64,000 bases of DNA from Sweltsa coloradensis. Its lineage: Eukaryota; Arthropoda; Insecta; Plecoptera; Chloroperlidae. Where the stretch lies: the NCBI GenBank assembly GCA_024449915.1, contig JAMZAV010000317.1:317501-381500 (forward strand), read 5' to 3'. The notes under the pieces were generated by a model. It did no database searches. It saw only the letters and a list, made by a program, of their open reading frames with translations, and was not told the origin of the DNA. Shown piece after piece: positions 1-12,523 of this stretch. Within the stretch, counting starts at the first letter, position 1. Every line of letters begins with the position of its first letter. Both the position numbers and the translations under genes were made by a program.

Positions 1-210
1 CGCTTGCGGTGAGGGTATTGTCACTCTTGTGGTGTGGTTCACGGTGGGTATTGTCATTTGCACGCGCTAACTACTGTGCGTCTCCGGACTGTTGCTATAG
101 TCTGTGAACGGATGATACAACTTGAGAAAAGTGAAATTAGTATTAGTAGTTTCAGGGCGCTTTAACAGCTAAGATTATTCGTGCCTCCAAGATAAAACAA
201 TTTCTATAAG

Positions 211-450
211 TGTGAGTTACCACCATGTATACTTCTTTCCAAGGGGCGAAACGTAAGGGTAGACGCGGGGAGACAAGGGGTGGAGAGCCCTGTGCTGGTC
301 AGAACCAGCCAAACGTATGGGGAGGGCAGGGGTTCCCCCACGTCGTGGTCCTCTTTGTCTGTGTCATCATCCGTCCATGTTGTCATTGTCGTCACCGTCG
401 GGGAGGTAGTAAAAGGGAAGGGGAAAGTTCCCCGACGATGACCCAAGCTA
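211..450 (-). repeat. dispersed repeat, copy A (partner at 59.54 kb)
   Basis: Read on the minus strand, this block matches 59539-59780 (+) along its length. Shared features include a GTCGTCGGGGAA/CTTTCCCC hairpin-like head, the block GACGTGGGGGAACCCCTGCC and an end near GTATACATGGTGG. Both copies can be read as an open frame sharing LVLTSTGLSTP. Indels that are not multiples of three separate the copies upstream of that block, so I read this as a repeat rather than a conserved gene. The family is not recognised. Confidence 0.75.
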
Positions 451-540
451 GCCATAAGTTTCAGGGAGTGAAACTCCCTACTCACGCGCCGAACCACGAG
501 AAGATTGCGAGTTGGACTTTGATGGCCCGAGTAAAGTGAT

Positions 541-1490
541 AACTATCGTATCATTGTTATTTGATGATTAAAAGTGAACTCGACTACTCAGATCATTACG
601 GCGCCGTCTTTCAGACCCCGCGCTCTATGGCCTGCCCGGTCGGACCCACGGATTAACCGAGGACTCGTTTATCTCCGAGGATTAACTCCCACCGTGCTAT
701 CAGGTCAAACCACCGGAAGGTTTCGAGGTTCACTTTGTTGACCCAGAGAGAGCGAGCGAGAGAGAGAGAGAGAAATACACTCATATACCCTTAGAATTTA
801 GAAACGAGACAGAATATGGAAATTAATCATTTTATTAGGTTAGTGATATTCAGTTTGTGTGTGGTGTTCTACATCTCTTGAAATGCAATGACGCTAATTG
901 ATCTCAAGGGAGGCGAGAGATGAGAACTTTAAACCGTATCAGGAAGTATTTCATGGTTTGATCCCACGTCCCTAAGTTGCAGAATCATCCGCCCCAGTTC
1001 ATGTGCGCTAGCTGCCGAGGAACATCTATACATTTATCTATGGCAATAAACATCTTGAATCTTGAATCTTGATCACTCCAGAAACGAAACAATGAATGAA
1101 GCAATTTACGTTATTGATGCTGTCTCACTTCATCGGCATCCAGTTAAGAGAGTATTCATTTTATTGTCAATTTAAAGCCATGCAAATAGTTCATAAACGT
1201 GAGTCATAAATTGCGTTTTATATGGAAAAAGTTCTAATGATTGTCGTTTCCTCTGGTGGAGAAATCTCAAGAGTCAAGAAAGAACCTTTTTCATTGTAAA
1301 CGATTCTCGTATCACTCGGCATCTATTCATCAGAATAAAAAAAACGAAACCGTTAACCAAAATAGAACGCGCCCCAATATGTCCCATTGTCCCCTCCCTC
1401 CCCCCACAGCACTTGTTGACAATCCAAACAGCGTGCTAAGTTATCGGTGCCCGCCTCAGTGGAAGTATGTTACTTCTTGGAGATGCTAGA
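541..1490. other. no gene seen; short (AG)n tract
   Basis: Intergenic-looking sequence. An (AG)n-like microsatellite lies at about 745-771. No ORF with recognisable protein similarity and no structural RNA was seen. Confidence 0.5.
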
Positions 1491-1640
1491 TGGCAGCACT
1501 ACCGGCCGCGCTGTTGCCAAGCCGCTCTCTTGTTGTTGATACCCCCGCGGGCCGCAGTCATCCGTCTCCGTGCGCTACACGAGGATTAAAGGGGAACACC
1601 TGCTCTCCGCTTTAAACGCACACACGAGGGCGCGCTTAAT
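1491..1640. other. CpG-rich patch
   Basis: A short GC- and CpG-rich stretch (CCGGCCGCGC, CCCCGCGGGCCGC, GGGCGCGC) stands out from AT-rich surroundings. It could be a promoter remnant or part of a repeat. No exon is supported. Confidence 0.3.
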
Positions 1641-2350
1641 GATCACAGGGAAACTTTGCGCTGAGGAAATTAACGTGAAATTGAAAATAAAAATGACGTT
1701 TTTACCTTAGAGAGAAGACAGTTTCTAGGTTTAAACTGACGTTTTGTAAGTAACAAGTTTTGTGATACAATTTGTTGGCAATTATAAGTTCATTACTTAA
1801 GGGGCACTTCCTCACAAAGTTTCCCCTGTTGAAACCACGTCCATTAGTTTTATAAATAACTCTCCTAGGACCACAATGATAAGTTAATCACCTGTGACAT
1901 ATCTCCTAAGATGACGTAGGATCAAGGATTTAATCGTTTCAATAGCTTACAACTAAACGAGATTTAGTAACTAAATATTCATTAATTAAAATGGAATAAA
2001 TCAAATGATTTTGATAACGACAGTACAAGGTAAATAAACACAAAACTATATATTATATTGTCTTGAGTCGTTTTGGCATTACAAAATGTAGTTTGTATTA
2101 CAGACTCTTTATGCACGGGATTAGACCCAAATTAATAAAGTATGATCCATGATAGACGTTTTATTCACTAATACCAATTGTATTTTTAGTATGTTCCGTA
2201 TAATTACCATTTAAACATTTTATTGCAGCGATTTAAATCTTTTATAATAATATGTGAACTCTTCACTACATCTGCATTAAGTGATGATATTATGGGATTA
2301 TAATTGATTATGGATTTTGTGATAAACTTATATTTAATTACAAAGTTAAG
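1641..2350. other. AT-rich, no feature seen
   Basis: AT-rich sequence with no recognisable gene, RNA or terminal repeat. Confidence 0.5.
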
Positions 2351-2353
2351 AAA

Positions 2354-2574
2354 GCATGGAAGCAAGCCTGGAAGCAAGCCTGGATGCAAGCCTGGATGCA
2401 AGCCTGGATGCAAGCCTGGATGCAAGCCTGGATGCAAGCCTGGAAGCAAGCCTGGAAGCAAGCCTGGATGCAAGCCTGGATGCAAGCCTGGAAGCAAGCC
2501 TGGAAGCAAGCCTGGAAGCAAGCCTGGATGCAAGCCTGGAAGCAAGCCTGGAAGCAAGCCTGGATGCAAGCCTT
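2354..2574. repeat. 12-bp minisatellite
   Basis: About 18 copies of a 12-bp unit, AAGCCTGGATGC with a GGAAGC variant. Because 12 is a multiple of three, every frame can stay open with a period-4 peptide: KPGC/KPGS, EASL/DASL and QAWM/QAWK on the plus strand, and PGLL/PGLH or QACF/QACI on the minus strand. The long ORFs here are therefore repeat artefacts unless transcription is shown. Confidence 0.95.
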
Positions 2575-2960
2575 CAAGCATGGTGTCATGTGATCTAGCC
2601 ATGGCTAACAAGTACGCTGTAATGGAGAGAACTCACCCAATTCTCGAGCGTAATGAACAAGACCCAAATATGCAAATACTGATGGAGGTAATAATGTATA
2701 TGAGAAAACTCAGCTTGGCGACACTCGGGGGATTAGTAAAGTTCTCTGCGACCTTTGACCTCTGTGTGCCCTGCCGTCTCGGGTATCGGCCAGGGCGACA
2801 ATTATTGTTTTTCAGAATTAAATCGGTAATCCGGAAACTAAAACTTTATAGGGAACATTATACTTGTAAAAAATTGAAACAGATTGAACCGAAACTTAAT
2901 ACCGGATACTTTCCATATAGAATTAAGAAATGTAAAGTTTTACCAGGATAACAATTTATA

Positions 2961-3050
2961 GTCGGTGCCTACGGGGTTGGCATGGTCTGCTTTAGTAATG
3001 TTCCTCACAGAAAATCAGTTATGTAATGAGTGGGTATAGATTCAAAATAC
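2961..3050 (+). mobile_element. tRNA-like SINE family 1, 3' fragment
   Basis: Matches the 3' end of the full SINE copies at 39.4, 43.3 and 52.3 kb: a GGGTTGGC block, then AAAATCAGTTATGTAA and GAGTGGGTATAGA. The 5' tRNA-like head is absent, as expected from 5' truncation during reverse transcription. Confidence 0.7.
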
Positions 3051-4215
3051 GAAGTTATGTTTGTACGTTTTATTATTTATTCTCTTCTCCGTGGAGCGGT
3101 CTGCAGCGATAGCAATGATGTGCTTTCCTTTCTGGCGATATTTTCATATTGGACCTATGTTGTTCTGTTCGCGGGGCTTGGTTCTAGTCAAGGTCTACAA
3201 AATCTAGTAGCGTACTTTCAGCGAACTGGAGATGTAATAGATGTTCGGCCAACCGTCCCGGAGTGTGTGGCAGACTGCCTAACTGAATTCCCTGCTCACT
3301 GCGTTTCATCGGAGCGCACTTCGACGGTGAATTTGGTAAAATCGCCTTTTCGATAAACCGGTTCAGACGTGATTTTGTTTGTATCGATTGCAACAAAGTC
3401 AATAATATTAATTTACTGTTCGCAGAAAAATAATACAAACGCAACTTATAATAAATCATGATAGTGACAATGGGGTTTAAAATATTATACTAAACATCTA
3501 GTCAAATAAAACAGTTTATTTTTAAACAAGGTATATAACGAAATAAGATGATTGTATTTTGAAACTTTCCATAACATATTGTTTATTCTTGTGTGCAGCC
3601 ACTGGAAACATCTTTCGACATTAAAAGAACCCCTCAAATCGTAATTAGCCATAGTACGCGCGTGTCTCGCGTCCAGGCCAGCACCCACATACATATTCAT
3701 GTGGGCGCGAAGCGAAACTCCTCCCCCGCAATCACCCGGTAGTTGTTGACACTGCCTTTTAGCCGGATCACACCCTATCATGTTCTTTAATTCCTCGCTG
3801 TGGTATTTCTGTGCTGTGCGTGACGCTCTCTCCAGGGTGCGTGGACTAGGTGCGTTAGGCTAGGACATACCTGTAGTTTGTTTGATTCTAGCCAGGTGGC
3901 ATGTGCTACTGGTTTTTACCTTGTATGTATACTGTATTTTTTTTTTTATATCCTTCCCATTCCAAACTAGTGTTCAGGTTGGGGAGCGTTTGCTCCATTT
4001 ATCAAGCTTTTTGGCTCTTAGCTGCGGTTAGCCAACCTGACACAACTACTTCAGCCTCCTCTTCATCGGACAACTCTTCATATCCTGCTGCATTTTTACC
4101 AAGTCTCTCCATTCTCCGATCTTCCACCATTTCCAATTCTACATCTACCAAGATACGTTTCTCTTCTCTTTTATGAAGTAAAATTATAATTTTAATGTTT
4201 TTATTTTTATTGTTT
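3051..4215. other. no supported gene
   Basis: Several ORFs of about 90-108 codons are present, but none has recognisable domains, a signal peptide or repeated homology in the window. Confidence 0.45.
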
Positions 4216-4216
4216 T

Positions 4217-4916
4217 TGGATGAGCGAAGCGAAGACTTCCAATTTCACTTAAATTTTTTTGACTTACGTTACCCCGAGAAAAATAGCTCGGGTGTTTTTT
4301 TTTAAAGTTGTTTTTGTCTGTTTGTTCGCTTTCTACCGGGAAAACGGCATATGCGATATTGCTGAAAATTGGAGGGGACCTTCGAAATCTCTGAACTTAG
4401 ACCAGCCACGATTTTGGGTAATCGAAGAAATATTTCTAATGAATATTGTACTTTTACGATGTTTTTCGATTTTTAATGCAATATTTTCGTGATATTTGGG
4501 CCGATTCTGACCAAACGGGTGGGGCTACTACATTCACATTTTACATGGACATTAAGGTAATGTTGAATTAGTACCTGCTGAAAGAAAAAGTTTAAAATGT
4601 AGTCAGAATCCATTGAAATAATAGTTTTAATATAACTTCTTTGAGGTGTATAATAATTAACAAGTAACTATAAACTTGACAACAATCATCTACAATGCGT
4701 ACAAAAAGCAAGTCTTCGGGCCTCCAGATATTTTACATTCTATTCATTGGTATTGTACCATATCCATTAATAATACTTTATAAAAATAATCCTTATTTAA
4801 CAAAAATGATTTTGCAATGAGACTTGAAAAAGTAAAGAGATCCCACGCATACAAAAGACTTAAAAATGAGCTCATCCATCAACGCGACTAAAAAAAGCGT
4901 TCGCGAAGCGGCCTAT
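4217..4916 (+). mobile_element. rolling-circle-like (HINE/Helitron-like) element A
   Basis: Non-autonomous element of the group described in the findings. Its left end is GGATGAGCGAAGCGAAG. Its right end has the inverse GCTCATCC, a stem AACGC/GCGTT, and CCTAT in place of CCTAG, followed by T. The interior has the family block GAATATTGTACTTTTACGAT and the ACCAAACGGGTGGGGCTAC block. No protein is encoded. Confidence 0.7.
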
Positions 4917-5290
4917 TACACGTACTTATATTTACATTTCGAAACCCGAAGCCTTAATGTCGCATATTATAGAAATTAGGCTAAAGTCCAGTTATAATCT
5001 ATGAACAAAGCAAACTTTTTTGATAAGAATGCAGTTAACATACGTAGCTTGCAATGTTGAAATTCACTAATAATTATGTGGCGTTCTATAATATTTTACT
5101 ATTTATGTTGTGTTCATAGTGGATCTCTTACGATGTGTTAACGAAATAAATGTTTCAGCTTCAGGAAAATGTATACACACATTTGAAGATATATTGTTAA
5201 TAGGCACTATATGCTCCTTCATTTTGTTTTCAACATTCCTTACCTGAAATTGTTATCACAGGACCTATTATTTGTCATATGTGTTTTATA
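4917..5290. other. AT-rich spacer between inverted elements A and B
   Basis: AT-rich; nothing recognised. Confidence 0.5.
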
Positions 5291-5855
5291 CTAGGAAAAC
5301 TTTAAATTCCGTCGCGTTGATGGATGAGCTTTTTTGTAAGTTTTTAGTTTGGTAAGGACAAACTTTTTCCTTTGCAGTTGCTATTTTGAATGCATTGTAG
5401 GATTGTTGACAAACTTTCATTGTTACTTGTTATAAAACCCCAAAACTCATATTAAAACTTTATTGCTATGGATTCTGGCTAACTTTTTCTTTCAAAAAGC
5501 TTACATCACCATTACCTTAATGTTCCATGTAAAATATGAACGTGGTACCACCACCGTTTGGTTCAGAATCGGCCAAATGCATCGAAAATATCGCACAAAA
5601 AATCGAAAAAAATCGTAAAAGTAATATTCATGAGAAATATTTCTTCGATTGTACCCAAAAACGTGGCAAGTCTAAGTTCAGAGATTTTAAGGTCCGTCCA
5701 ATTTTCATCAAGATCGCTATGCCGTTTTGCCCGGTAGAAGCGAACAAACAGACGAAAAAAACAAACAAAAAAAAAACAAAACAAATTCTCGGGTAAACTT
5801 ATTGAGGTAAAAAAAAAATCGAAAGTCATGCTTAATCCTTCGCTTCGCTCATCCT
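5291..5855 (-). mobile_element. rolling-circle-like element B
   Basis: Reverse orientation. CTAGGAAAAC at 5291, an imperfect hairpin (GTCGCGTTGATGGATGAGC), the conserved interior (GAGAAATATTTCTTCGATTG), and CTTCGCTTCGCTCATCC at the other end. It lies opposite element A across about 375 bp. Confidence 0.75.
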
Positions 5856-5904
5856 ATCAACTAATACAATTTTAGTTGTATGTTAACTCTTCGTATATGC
5901 ATTT

Positions 5905-6636
5905 TTGATGAGTTAGGAGCGAAGCGAAGATTCATTTCACTACATTGAGAAAAAAATGGAATGTGTTTTTCTTGTTGATGTTATTGTTTTTAAATAATGA
6001 TCTGATTAATTAACCCATTCGCAACGTCTTCGATTGGATGACATTGTTATGGGCCTCCCTGATCATTCTAACTTAGAACAGCCCGTGTTGTTGACCGCAT
6101 CGAAAAGTTGTGCGTAGGCGATGTTACGACCCACTTACGATGTGATGTTTCGACTTTACACTGTCTTCGGCTTTTTACACACTTCATATTTTACCTGATT
6201 TTAAATTTTTTAACGAACCCCATATCTCTATAGCAATAAAATATTCTTGTAATCGAGCGGTCATACGAAAACTTATGTTATGAAATCGAAATATTAACGG
6301 GGTATTTTAAAACATCTACTTAAACACGAACATATTTATCGATGTAATGACTATTTTTACGAACTTAATTTTTAACTTGATTATTGGACGTCAGTAAATA
6401 AAAGTACAATGAATAATAGTTTTATTCAAAATCGAGACCTAACGACTCTTGCGATTATGGTTAAAAACTTATATTTAAAAACAAGATTTTACTTTAATTC
6501 AGTTTTTAATTAAATTGTTTTATAATTATTAAAAATTAAATTATAACATTTTTTTACAGACAACTGAATCGTCATAATAATTGCAGCAATGTTCCATTAC
6601 GCTCATCCTAAACAAATACGCAGGAATTAGCGCATA
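5905..6636 (+). mobile_element. rolling-circle-like element C (divergent)
   Basis: The left end AGGAGCGAAGCGAAGATTC has a small insertion relative to the family. The right end has GCTCATCC, then a TACGC/GCGCA imperfect stem, then ACCTAG followed by T. The interior is AT-rich and diverged. The end architecture is preserved although the sequence has drifted. Confidence 0.55.
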
Positions 6637-7490
6637 CCTAGTCATAAACTGATAATTTGGGTAGAGAAGTTCCTAAAACATATATATCCCAAGTTTCGGT
6701 TACAAACTGCTTTTTTTTCAACAATGTAATGTTTACCAAAGCACGTGTCTTATTTAATAAAAATATTATAATTGTTAAAAATTTCATTCTTTAAAATCTA
6801 CAAAGTTTTTAAACCGAATTTGTGGCCTTAAAGGTCCTACTCTTAGAGTTCTTTTAAAATTGTAAGTGTCAACTGATTAAGTTTTTAACACACGTTGTTA
6901 GGAAAGCCCCAGTGTTTGCCTCGTAAAGTTGTAATGGGTAGGCAGAAAGTTGGCTGGATTATGTGACAAGGCTGCGGCGTTGCATATCACACAGGGTAGG
7001 TGGGTTACATCAGGCAACAGCGCCGCCGACCGGGTTCGTTCATTTAGCATTGCACTATTTAGGTCGTACAAGTTAATGTTTTACATTTTAAGCTTATTAT
7101 ATTGTGTTTTTACTTAAATTTTACTGAACATAATCTTCTTTAATTCCGATAGTACACATTTATATCTAAAACACAAACAATAAACTGCTAGTTTGCTTTA
7201 AATTGTCATAGTGGCGTTTACTAACGATGTATTTCCTTCTGTTTAATTCAGAGAGTTCAGAGCAATCAGGGACGAGCTAGCTGCTAAAAACTTCTACCCC
7301 ACGATATCATGCTGCTAGTGAATTATTCAAAGACCAAAATAAACCAGTCGAATGATGAGCACTGAACAGCTATAACTTATAACACATACGTAAACTATGT
7401 CTTCACCGCATTTACTTAGGGATAGATTGCTGTTGGTTATTTGCATGCAGAGTTCAATACATCAAGATTCTCTCCCGCATTAATCATCCG
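6637..7490. other. no feature seen
   Basis: AT-rich with a short CpG-containing patch near 6960-7040. No gene or terminal repeat recognised. Confidence 0.45.
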
Positions 7491-7494
7491 GGTG

Positions 7495-7788
7495 AACCCG
7501 CGCCCACGTAGACTACGACGCCCGCAAACTCTTACCGTGAATACCCGCGTAGAATACGACGCTAACTAACTCTTACGGTGGATACCCGCGTAGAATACGA
7601 CGCCCGCTAACTCTTACGGTGGATACCCGCGTAGACTACGACGCCCGCTAACTCTTACGGTGGATACCCGCGTAGACTACGACGCCAGCTAACTCTTACG
7701 GTGGATACCCGCGTAGACTACGACGCCCGCTAACTCTTACGGTGGATACCCGCGTAGACTACGACGCCCGCTAACTCTTACGGTGGAT
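7495..7788. repeat. 41-bp minisatellite
   Basis: About seven copies of a 41-bp unit containing CCCGCGTAGACTACGACGCC and CTAACTCTTACGGTGGATA. Early copies carry GAATACG instead of GACTACG. The array ends exactly where the body of element D begins (ATCCGGAATG). Confidence 0.95.
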
Positions 7789-8476
7789 CCGGAATGTTTT
7801 TTTTTTCTTTTTTTTTTGTATTTTTGTGTCTGTTAACACGATTCCGGCTAAACCGATGCTCCGATTGTGATGAAATTTTATGGAGGCCTTCGAAATCTCT
7901 GAACTTAGAACTGCCACGTTTTTGAGCGCAATCGGGAATTTTTTTCTCATAAAAAACGCATTTTTACGATTTTTTCGAATTTAAAAAAAATTCTTCGACT
8001 TATAACTCCTACATGCTTTATCCGATTGTAATGATTTTTTCACAGAACCTTTATTTTATGAATTAAGATATTCGTGTGAAATTTGAGCGTAATCGAAAGA
8101 TTATTTCTCATGAAAATCGAAATTTTACGGGTTTTTTCTTTTTTAAAATAATTCTTTGACTTATAACACCTACATGCTTTATCCTATTGTAATGATTTTT
8201 TCACCGAACCTTAATTTTATGAATTTATATATTTGTGTAAAATTTGGGCGCAATCGAATAACTATTTCTTATGGAAATTGCATTTTTACGATTTTTTTTC
8301 TTTTTTAAAAATTACGATTAATAGTTAATTTTTTATTTAATTTCATTTATTTGAAAAAATCTTCGACTAATTAATAATTTTTTCACAGAACAACAGAAAA
8401 TCCACTTGACACATGGCAGCTCAATGCACCAATTACGCTCATCCAACAACGCGGCGGGACTTAAGCGTTTTCCTAG
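7785..8476 (+). mobile_element. rolling-circle-like element D, 5' end replaced by minisatellite
   Basis: From ATCCGGAATG onward it parallels element E (19487-20264, opposite strand), including TTCGAAATCTCTGAACTTAG and the repeated CTACATGCTTTATCC blocks. It ends CTCATCCAACAACGCGGCGG, then GCGTTTTCCTAG followed by T. The expected left end, GGATGAGCGAAGCG, is missing; the 41-bp array sits there instead. Confidence 0.75.
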
Positions 8477-9960
8477 TTTCAAAATAATTTCTTGAAAAGT
8501 TTAACGGTAGAGCCCTATGTTTCCGCTTCCTTGACAACTATCCAAACTTGTAAACATCAGTAGCGTTTGTCGGCCGAGCGCACAGGAAACGGTTGCAATG
8601 TAAATATATCCATTCATTGTGTGTTACTAATGTAACTAATGCCCGTGTTATGGCTGGAAAGTGGAATAACAGAGATTCAAGGCGATCTAGACAGGGGACA
8701 GAGGATTAGATTAATCGTACCGTGGGTCCAAGTGTTAAATAAAGTGTTAAGTTAATCTACCCGTCTCACTAAAAAGATTTCAAACATTCAAGTCACAACG
8801 TGTAAACCAATTTGGCATATTTTACATCACCCAGTGTACAAAATCGCCAACGAAAAACGTCACCAAAATATGAAGGTATGGTACCACTGTTCAGCATGTC
8901 AAACCAACTTCCACAACAAAGTTGGTTTGTGTTGGTAGCAATGATGGTGACGAGAAATAATTCAGTCACTACCTACTGCCTATACGGTTGTTTTTGTTGG
9001 CGCCATGAAGGTGCTGTGCTAACATGTGCTGCATGGTGGAAACGAGTTTCTAGCAGCACTTCCGTGACGTCACAAACAAGATGGCAGCGCCCACAAATCT
9101 TTACTAAAACTACCGTATACCTAAGTGGAGTACTTTGGTTCATGATTGTGACGAGAATGCATATATTCGAAGATTTTTGTTGGTGATGGTTACCAGTTTT
9201 CCTGAACAAACACGTCTTTTTAACCTTCTGTTTCCTGAAAATTTAAAATTTCTCTATTTCAGCCAGGAAAATTATAATAGACGTATTGTTCGAAATCCAA
9301 TTTTTCCTGCATTTATTCCGTGATTTCGAACTTGTTCCACTCGCACAGGATGTTGTTAAAATGAGAGGGAAATGAATTTCAACTAGTTTATTAGAACACA
9401 ATAGAAAGAAACTAACAAACAGTTTGATAAATAAAATCACACTTACGTTTTTATGCCGCCAGATGTCCCCACACTCCGATCACAAGTTGATTGGGAAAGT
9501 TTTAATCGAAATATTTTATATATAGTTATATTTTATTTTTTCACACGCACACGATTATAATTTATATTGACACGTAACACGATAATATTAATTAATAATG
9601 GTTAAACACTAAGATATAATTGATTTATTAATATTTGATTAATTATTATAAAGCGAATACAATAGATTATTGTTATATTTTAAATTACCACCGAAGGCAA
9701 TACACTAAATGTTAAATATTGAATAGAGCAAACACGAAGCAACGCTGAATATAGTTAACTTGAAATACTAATGTATGTACTATGTCAACACTATCACTTG
9801 ATTCTCAGTACAAATAGTTCCCACTTAACACTTAGTAACACTAGACACTGTTGCATGTGTGGGTAATGGCTATTGATTTACTCAACCCTAGGAGCTTTGT
9901 TGTGATATCTCTATTGTGGTGATGCCGGCCTTATAGCTACTTGGCTGTTTGCTATGCGTA
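8477..9960. other. no supported gene
   Basis: Holds an unsupported 124-codon ORF at 8812-9186 with no recognisable domain, and very AT-rich sequence from about 9520 to 9720. Confidence 0.45.
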
Positions 9961-9984
9961 CTCTGAATACAATAAGCCTGTACT

Positions 9985-10435
9985 GGCTGTACTGTCTGTG
10001 CTAGCTGGTTGAGCCTGTACTGGCTGTACTGTCTGTACTGGATGGCTGAGCCTGTACTGGATGGCTAAGCCTGTACTGGATTGACTGACTGTACTGGCTG
10101 ACTAAGCCTGTGTTGGCTGGCTGAGCCTGTACTGGATGTGACTGACTGTACTAAGGCTGACTAAGCCTGTAATGGCTGGCTGAGCCTGTACTGGATGACG
10201 GAGCCTGTACTGGCTGTGCTGACGGTGCTGGTAGTGGTGACAGTAATGACTGGTTGAGCCTGTACTGGATTTGCTGTCTGTACGGCTGATGGAGCCTGTT
10301 GGCTGTACTGGCTGATGGAGCCTGTGTTGGCTGTACTGGCTGATGGAGCCTGTGTTGGCTGTACTGGCTGATGGAGCCTGTGTTGGCTGCACTGGCTGAT
10401 GGAGCCTGCACTGGCTGGCTCGACAAACGCGCACG
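9985..10435. repeat. degenerate ~28-bp tandem repeat
   Basis: Variants of GAGCCTGTACTGGCTGTACT. The right part (about 10290-10400) is a regular 28-bp unit, CTGATGGAGCCTGTGTTGGC plus TGTACTGG. Minus-strand translations are Gln/Ser/Pro-rich repeats (QAPSAS), so the minus-strand ORFs of 105 and 120 codons are attributed to the array. Confidence 0.9.
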
Positions 10436-10469
10436 GCTTGGAAACACAGCTGAAAGAAAAGCAAACAAG

Positions 10470-11860
10470 TTATAAATCAGCAGAATGTTGGGTATTAACG
10501 TGTTTTAGAGACTGACACGAGTACATTCACGAGATATTATTACAACACGATGGCCTCCCAGAGTGTTTCCATTTTATATTGAGTGAAGTGATGTGTAATT
10601 AATATTATTTCGTAAAAATTGTTAAATGTAAGTATGCACAGAGAGAAATACAGGATACTACAAATTACACACGAAGATGACAAACGGAGAATTCAAATAA
10701 ATGCAATAGAATTTGCGAAGCCAAAATGTATAGTTACTTGTGATTATTAAAAATCTAATAAAGAAAACAACGACCACATCTTGTTAAATCGCATACAAAA
10801 TATTTTGTACGTTAACCAAACAACATTGATTTACAGTGTATTAATTTTATATTCGAATATGGATCATTTATAAATTTCTAAAAAAAAAAATGAAATGTGT
10901 TTGAAGCTGGAAGAGTGTACCCCCTATGAAATCCCTGTGATATTCCCCGTGCCTGTCGTCCGCTGGGTAAAGATGTGCAAGCCTCTGTGGTCAGTGCAAC
11001 TCTTTGCCTAATGAGCGCGGGTCTATTCTTTCTCGCTCTGCGGTCGCAGTCCGAGGAAACCGACCTATTTGTTCCCGGCTCAGAATATCACAGTCAACGG
11101 AGAATTAGGTCGTTTGGGGAAGGGTAAAAACCATAGAGGTTCAGACGACACTTGCCAGATGCGCCAAGGTTTCACATTTCACCGTCAACGACCCTTATAG
11201 AAAACCCAAGTTTAAAATCATATACGGTTCAAGGTTATTTTACAGTTTCCGTGTTGTGTCAATAACGTATCCAAAGTGAGGCCAAATAGCAACGTAAAAA
11301 ATAAAATCCAACATATTCAAATATACTCTGGAGGGAATGGGAAGGAGACGAATACAGAACACATGCAGAGTGTGTTACAGAATGGTGAAATTATTCTAAA
11401 GATGCAGGGTAGGAGCAACGCTCGTCACTTTTCTGTCCGTCCCAGGATGTTTCACGTGTTCATGCGTTGTTTGGCGTTGCGCTTCAACAGGGATGATATT
11501 GAGTTATTTTGTTACCCTGTGAGTAAAGGGATCGTAACTAGTCACCAAAAGTTGACAAATTCAAGACCCGGCACCTTTACAAGTTGTCCTCCTTTCAAAA
11601 TCAGTTTCTTAACTGAATCGGATAGACATCTCAATCTCGTTAATATATTACATAATTCTATTTATTTATTTAAACAATTCATAAATAGACGCGTGTTTCA
11701 ATCACGATCGAACTAAAATTTTGGTCTTCTTGGTCTGGCCCAAAACAACCAAAACATTGAACAAAAAATGTTTATCCAAGTCAAGTATTATAGAAAGTCA
11801 TGAAATCTGTTTCAACAGTAACCATTGTATATTGCAAGATAACACTCAAGCTTCCGTTCC
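10470..11860. other. no recognised feature; 146-codon ORF of unknown status
   Basis: The plus-strand ORF at 11276-11716 ends just upstream of the Penelope-like remnant. It could be decayed upstream sequence of that element, but I see no RT motif in it. The rest is AT-rich. Confidence 0.35.
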
Positions 11861-11861
11861 A

Positions 11862-12370
11862 CCGCAAATTATTCTGAAAACAGTAGGTCATGATTACTAT
11901 CCGAATTTGTCCGAAAAAATCAGAAGACTTCTATCTCCTTTTGGGATTCGTACTGTTCTTCAATCACCGAGTACCCTTAGAAGTAAATTACAGATACTAA
12001 ACCCATTAACGAATCTCAATTGTCCAAGAATGGTGTTTACTCAATACCTTGTCAATGTGGTGCCGCGTACATTGAAGAGTCCAAGAGACCTCTTGAGATT
12101 AGGTGGAAGGAGCATTAGAACAACGTGTCGCGGCATAAAGTATGTTCCTCAAGATTAGCAGAGCATATTTATGAGAATCGCCATTATGTGGATTGGAACA
12201 TCTCATCCGTCATGCTTCATGAAGCCAATCCACATAAACGTAAACTTAAAGAAGCTGCTTTGATGTATGTTACAAAAATTAATGACATAGGACTAGCCAG
12301 CGATAGCGATTTTCCTAAATTCAGAAAATCATTAACTAATCAGCCGAATGTTTTTTCTCTCTTTTTCTTT
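11862..12370 (+). pseudogene. Penelope-like element remnant: RT tail and GIY-YIG-type endonuclease
   Basis: Penelope-like elements encode a reverse transcriptase followed by a GIY-YIG endonuclease. One frame (11862-12030) reads the typical pre-endonuclease region, with LSEKIRRLLSPFGIRTV followed by a STLRSKL stretch. After a frame change the endonuclease signature follows: GVYSIPCQCG, then AYIE in place of YIG, then KRPLEIRWKEH and a TAG stop at 12116. The same frame continues downstream as LAEHIYENRHYVDW, then KRKLKEAALMYVTK, and ends with DFPKFRKSL, the usual order of the family's C-terminal half. The frameshift, the in-frame stop and the changed YIG glycine show it is dead. No catalytic RT palm was found upstream, so the copy is 5'-truncated. 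Assignment rests on motif order, not a database search. Confidence 0.75.
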
Positions 12371-12523
12371 GTGTTTTTTGATTTTTAATTTCATTTACTG
12401 GTTTTATGTCAGTCTCAAGACTACAACCACATATACATTACTTTCGTGCACTGTTTCTTAGATGGCATGTGTTTGTACTTAAAGCCATTCTGGTGGTCAT
12501 GATTTTCAACTGGCATTAAAAAC

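Noticed and set aside
2304..2951. 215-codon ORF with KPGC/KPGS repeats
   Set aside because: The repeat part is the 12-bp minisatellite, open in several frames on both strands; no domain in the remainder.
7495..7788. CRISPR-like array
   Set aside because: Units are contiguous near-identical tandem repeats with no unique spacers, in eukaryotic DNA.
8812..9186. 124-codon plus-strand ORF
   Set aside because: No recognisable motif, odd composition, and no supporting splice or promoter signals.
10102..10468. Gln/Ser/Pro-rich minus-strand ORFs
   Set aside because: Produced by the 28-bp tandem repeat.
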